From an uncultured Dechloromonas sp. (GTDB lineage Bacteria > Pseudomonadota > Gammaproteobacteria > Burkholderiales > Rhodocyclaceae), in contig NZ_CAMFKO010000008.1 of NCBI RefSeq assembly GCF_945957265.1, forward strand, positions 1 through 64,000: DNA of 64,000 nt. The letters are read 5' to 3'. Of this stretch, positions 63,589-64,000 are shown in pieces. The notes below the pieces were generated by a model, which did not search any database, was not told the DNA's origin, and saw only the letters and a list, made by a program, of their open reading frames with translations. Each line of letters opens with the position of its first letter. The stretch's first letter is position 1. The translations under genes were made by a program, and so were the position numbers.

Positions 63589-63712
63589 CAACGAGCACCA
63601 GAAGCAGATCGAGGCCGACCGCGGCCGTACCGATGCCCGCACCGGGCGCGGCGGCGGCGCGACGCACAATCCCTTTGCCGCGCTGCAATCGATGCTCAAG
63701 CAGAAGGAGTAG
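63589..63712 (+). pseudogene. HNH nuclease gene, 3' part
   Basis: CAACGAGCACCAG starts the remaining codons of the target gene: N-E-H-Q-K-Q-I-E-A-D and on to RGGGATHNPFAALQSMLKQKE, stop at 63712. Added to 52080-52324 it gives exactly 369 bp. The C-terminal motif THNPFAAL mirrors SHSPFAGL of the copy in the element. Confidence 0.9.
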
Positions 63713-63727
63713 CCGCTCCCCGGGCGG

Positions 63728-64000
63728 CTAGTTGCCACCCACGGTTGGCGACGGCAGATCGACCTGCAGCATCGCGCCGCCCAGCCGGCCCGACTCGCCG
63801 ACCTGCAGCTTGCCGTGGTGCTGGCGGGCGATTTCCCGCACGATGGCCAACCCCAGGCCGCAGCCGTCGCCCGTCTGACCGGCCGGCCGATAGAAACGCT
63901 CGCCGATGCGCGGCCTCTCGCTTTCGGCGATGCCCGGCCCGCTGTCCTCCACCCGCAACCAGGCCATTGCCGCCTCCTGGGCGCAGCTGACGGTAACCAC
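63728..64000 (-). CDS. Sensor histidine kinase, C-terminal part (gene runs off the window)
   Basis: The last 90 or so residues of an HATPase domain: WLRVEDSGPGIAESERPRIG (N/D-box and G1), ERFYRP (F-box-like) and GCGLGLAIVREIARQHHGKL (G2 box), ending VDLPSPTVGGN. It resembles the QseC/TctE group of two-component kinases. The sensor and phosphoacceptor parts lie beyond the window. Convergent with the disrupted HNH gene, 15 bp apart. Confidence 0.88.
   Translation of the reverse strand: MVTVSCAQEAAMAWLRVEDSGPGIAESERPRIGERFYRPAGQTGDGCGLGLAIVREIARQHHGKLQVGESGRLGGAMLQVDLPSPTVGGN

Overview
The window is high-GC chromosomal DNA that looks like a betaproteobacterium of the Rhodocyclales (Azonexus/Dechloromonas type). 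This rests on gene content and protein flavour: a DUF3348-DUF802-OmpA-DUF2894 operon, a DUF2917/MocR pair, an ETF-quinone oxidoreductase, PpiD, a PurL of about 1309 residues and DUF4202. No rRNA or tRNA gene was seen, so the species is not claimed.

Layout. 1-8.2 kb: a clipped MFS transporter with a divergent LysR regulator, dGTPase, a hotdog thioesterase, ETF-QO, FabI and PpiD. 8.3-14 kb: a MocR-type regulator with repeated ACTGTAT-like boxes in front of DUF2917 and a tiny ORF, then a macrodomain protein, a stand-alone CZB-like protein, and an AraC / AhpD-like / cytochrome P460 group. 14-18.7 kb: purL and a DUF4202 gene. 18.9-24.9 kb: a tightly overlapping operon coding for a MotA/ZorA-like channel with a long repeat tail and its MotB/ZorB-like OmpA partner, followed by an ADP-ribosyltransferase-like protein and an HD hydrolase. 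24.9-31.6 kb: a seven-gene catabolic operon (VOC protein, AAHS transporter, FAH-type hydrolase, maleylacetoacetate isomerase, two-subunit 3-oxoacid CoA-transferase, DoxX) with a divergent LysR regulator; it fits an aromatic ring-fission route ending in fumarate and acetoacetate. 31.7-43 kb: SelO, a redoxin-MsrB fusion, glpK-glpD, a TonB-like protein, nudC, an exonuclease/GIY-YIG fusion, patatin, creA, a nucleoside deoxyribosyltransferase and a small periplasmic protein. 43.2-44.8 kb: an isolated lower-GC gene with a DUF4365/PD-(D/E)XK-like start. 45-52 kb: YecA/SEC-C protein, AraC plus MFS, a hybrid histidine kinase, a radical SAM protein and a thioesterase.

The most interesting part is 52.3-63.6 kb. 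An approximately 11.3-kb lower-GC element interrupts a small HNH nuclease gene inside its conserved CHDNEH motif. Joining 52080-52324 to 63589-63712 restores an exact 369-bp, 123-codon frame. The element has imperfect inverted ends (13 bp plus 8 bp blocks), 6 extra bases at the right junction as expected for Tn554-type core transfer, and an overlapping operon of three tyrosine recombinases framed by two small ORFs. Its cargo is a decayed large defence-type protein with an internal deletion, a Mrr/PD-(D/E)XK-like nuclease, a broken small ORF, an unknown protein, an XRE regulator and an intact second copy of the very HNH gene it disrupts. The right edge of the window clips a histidine kinase gene.
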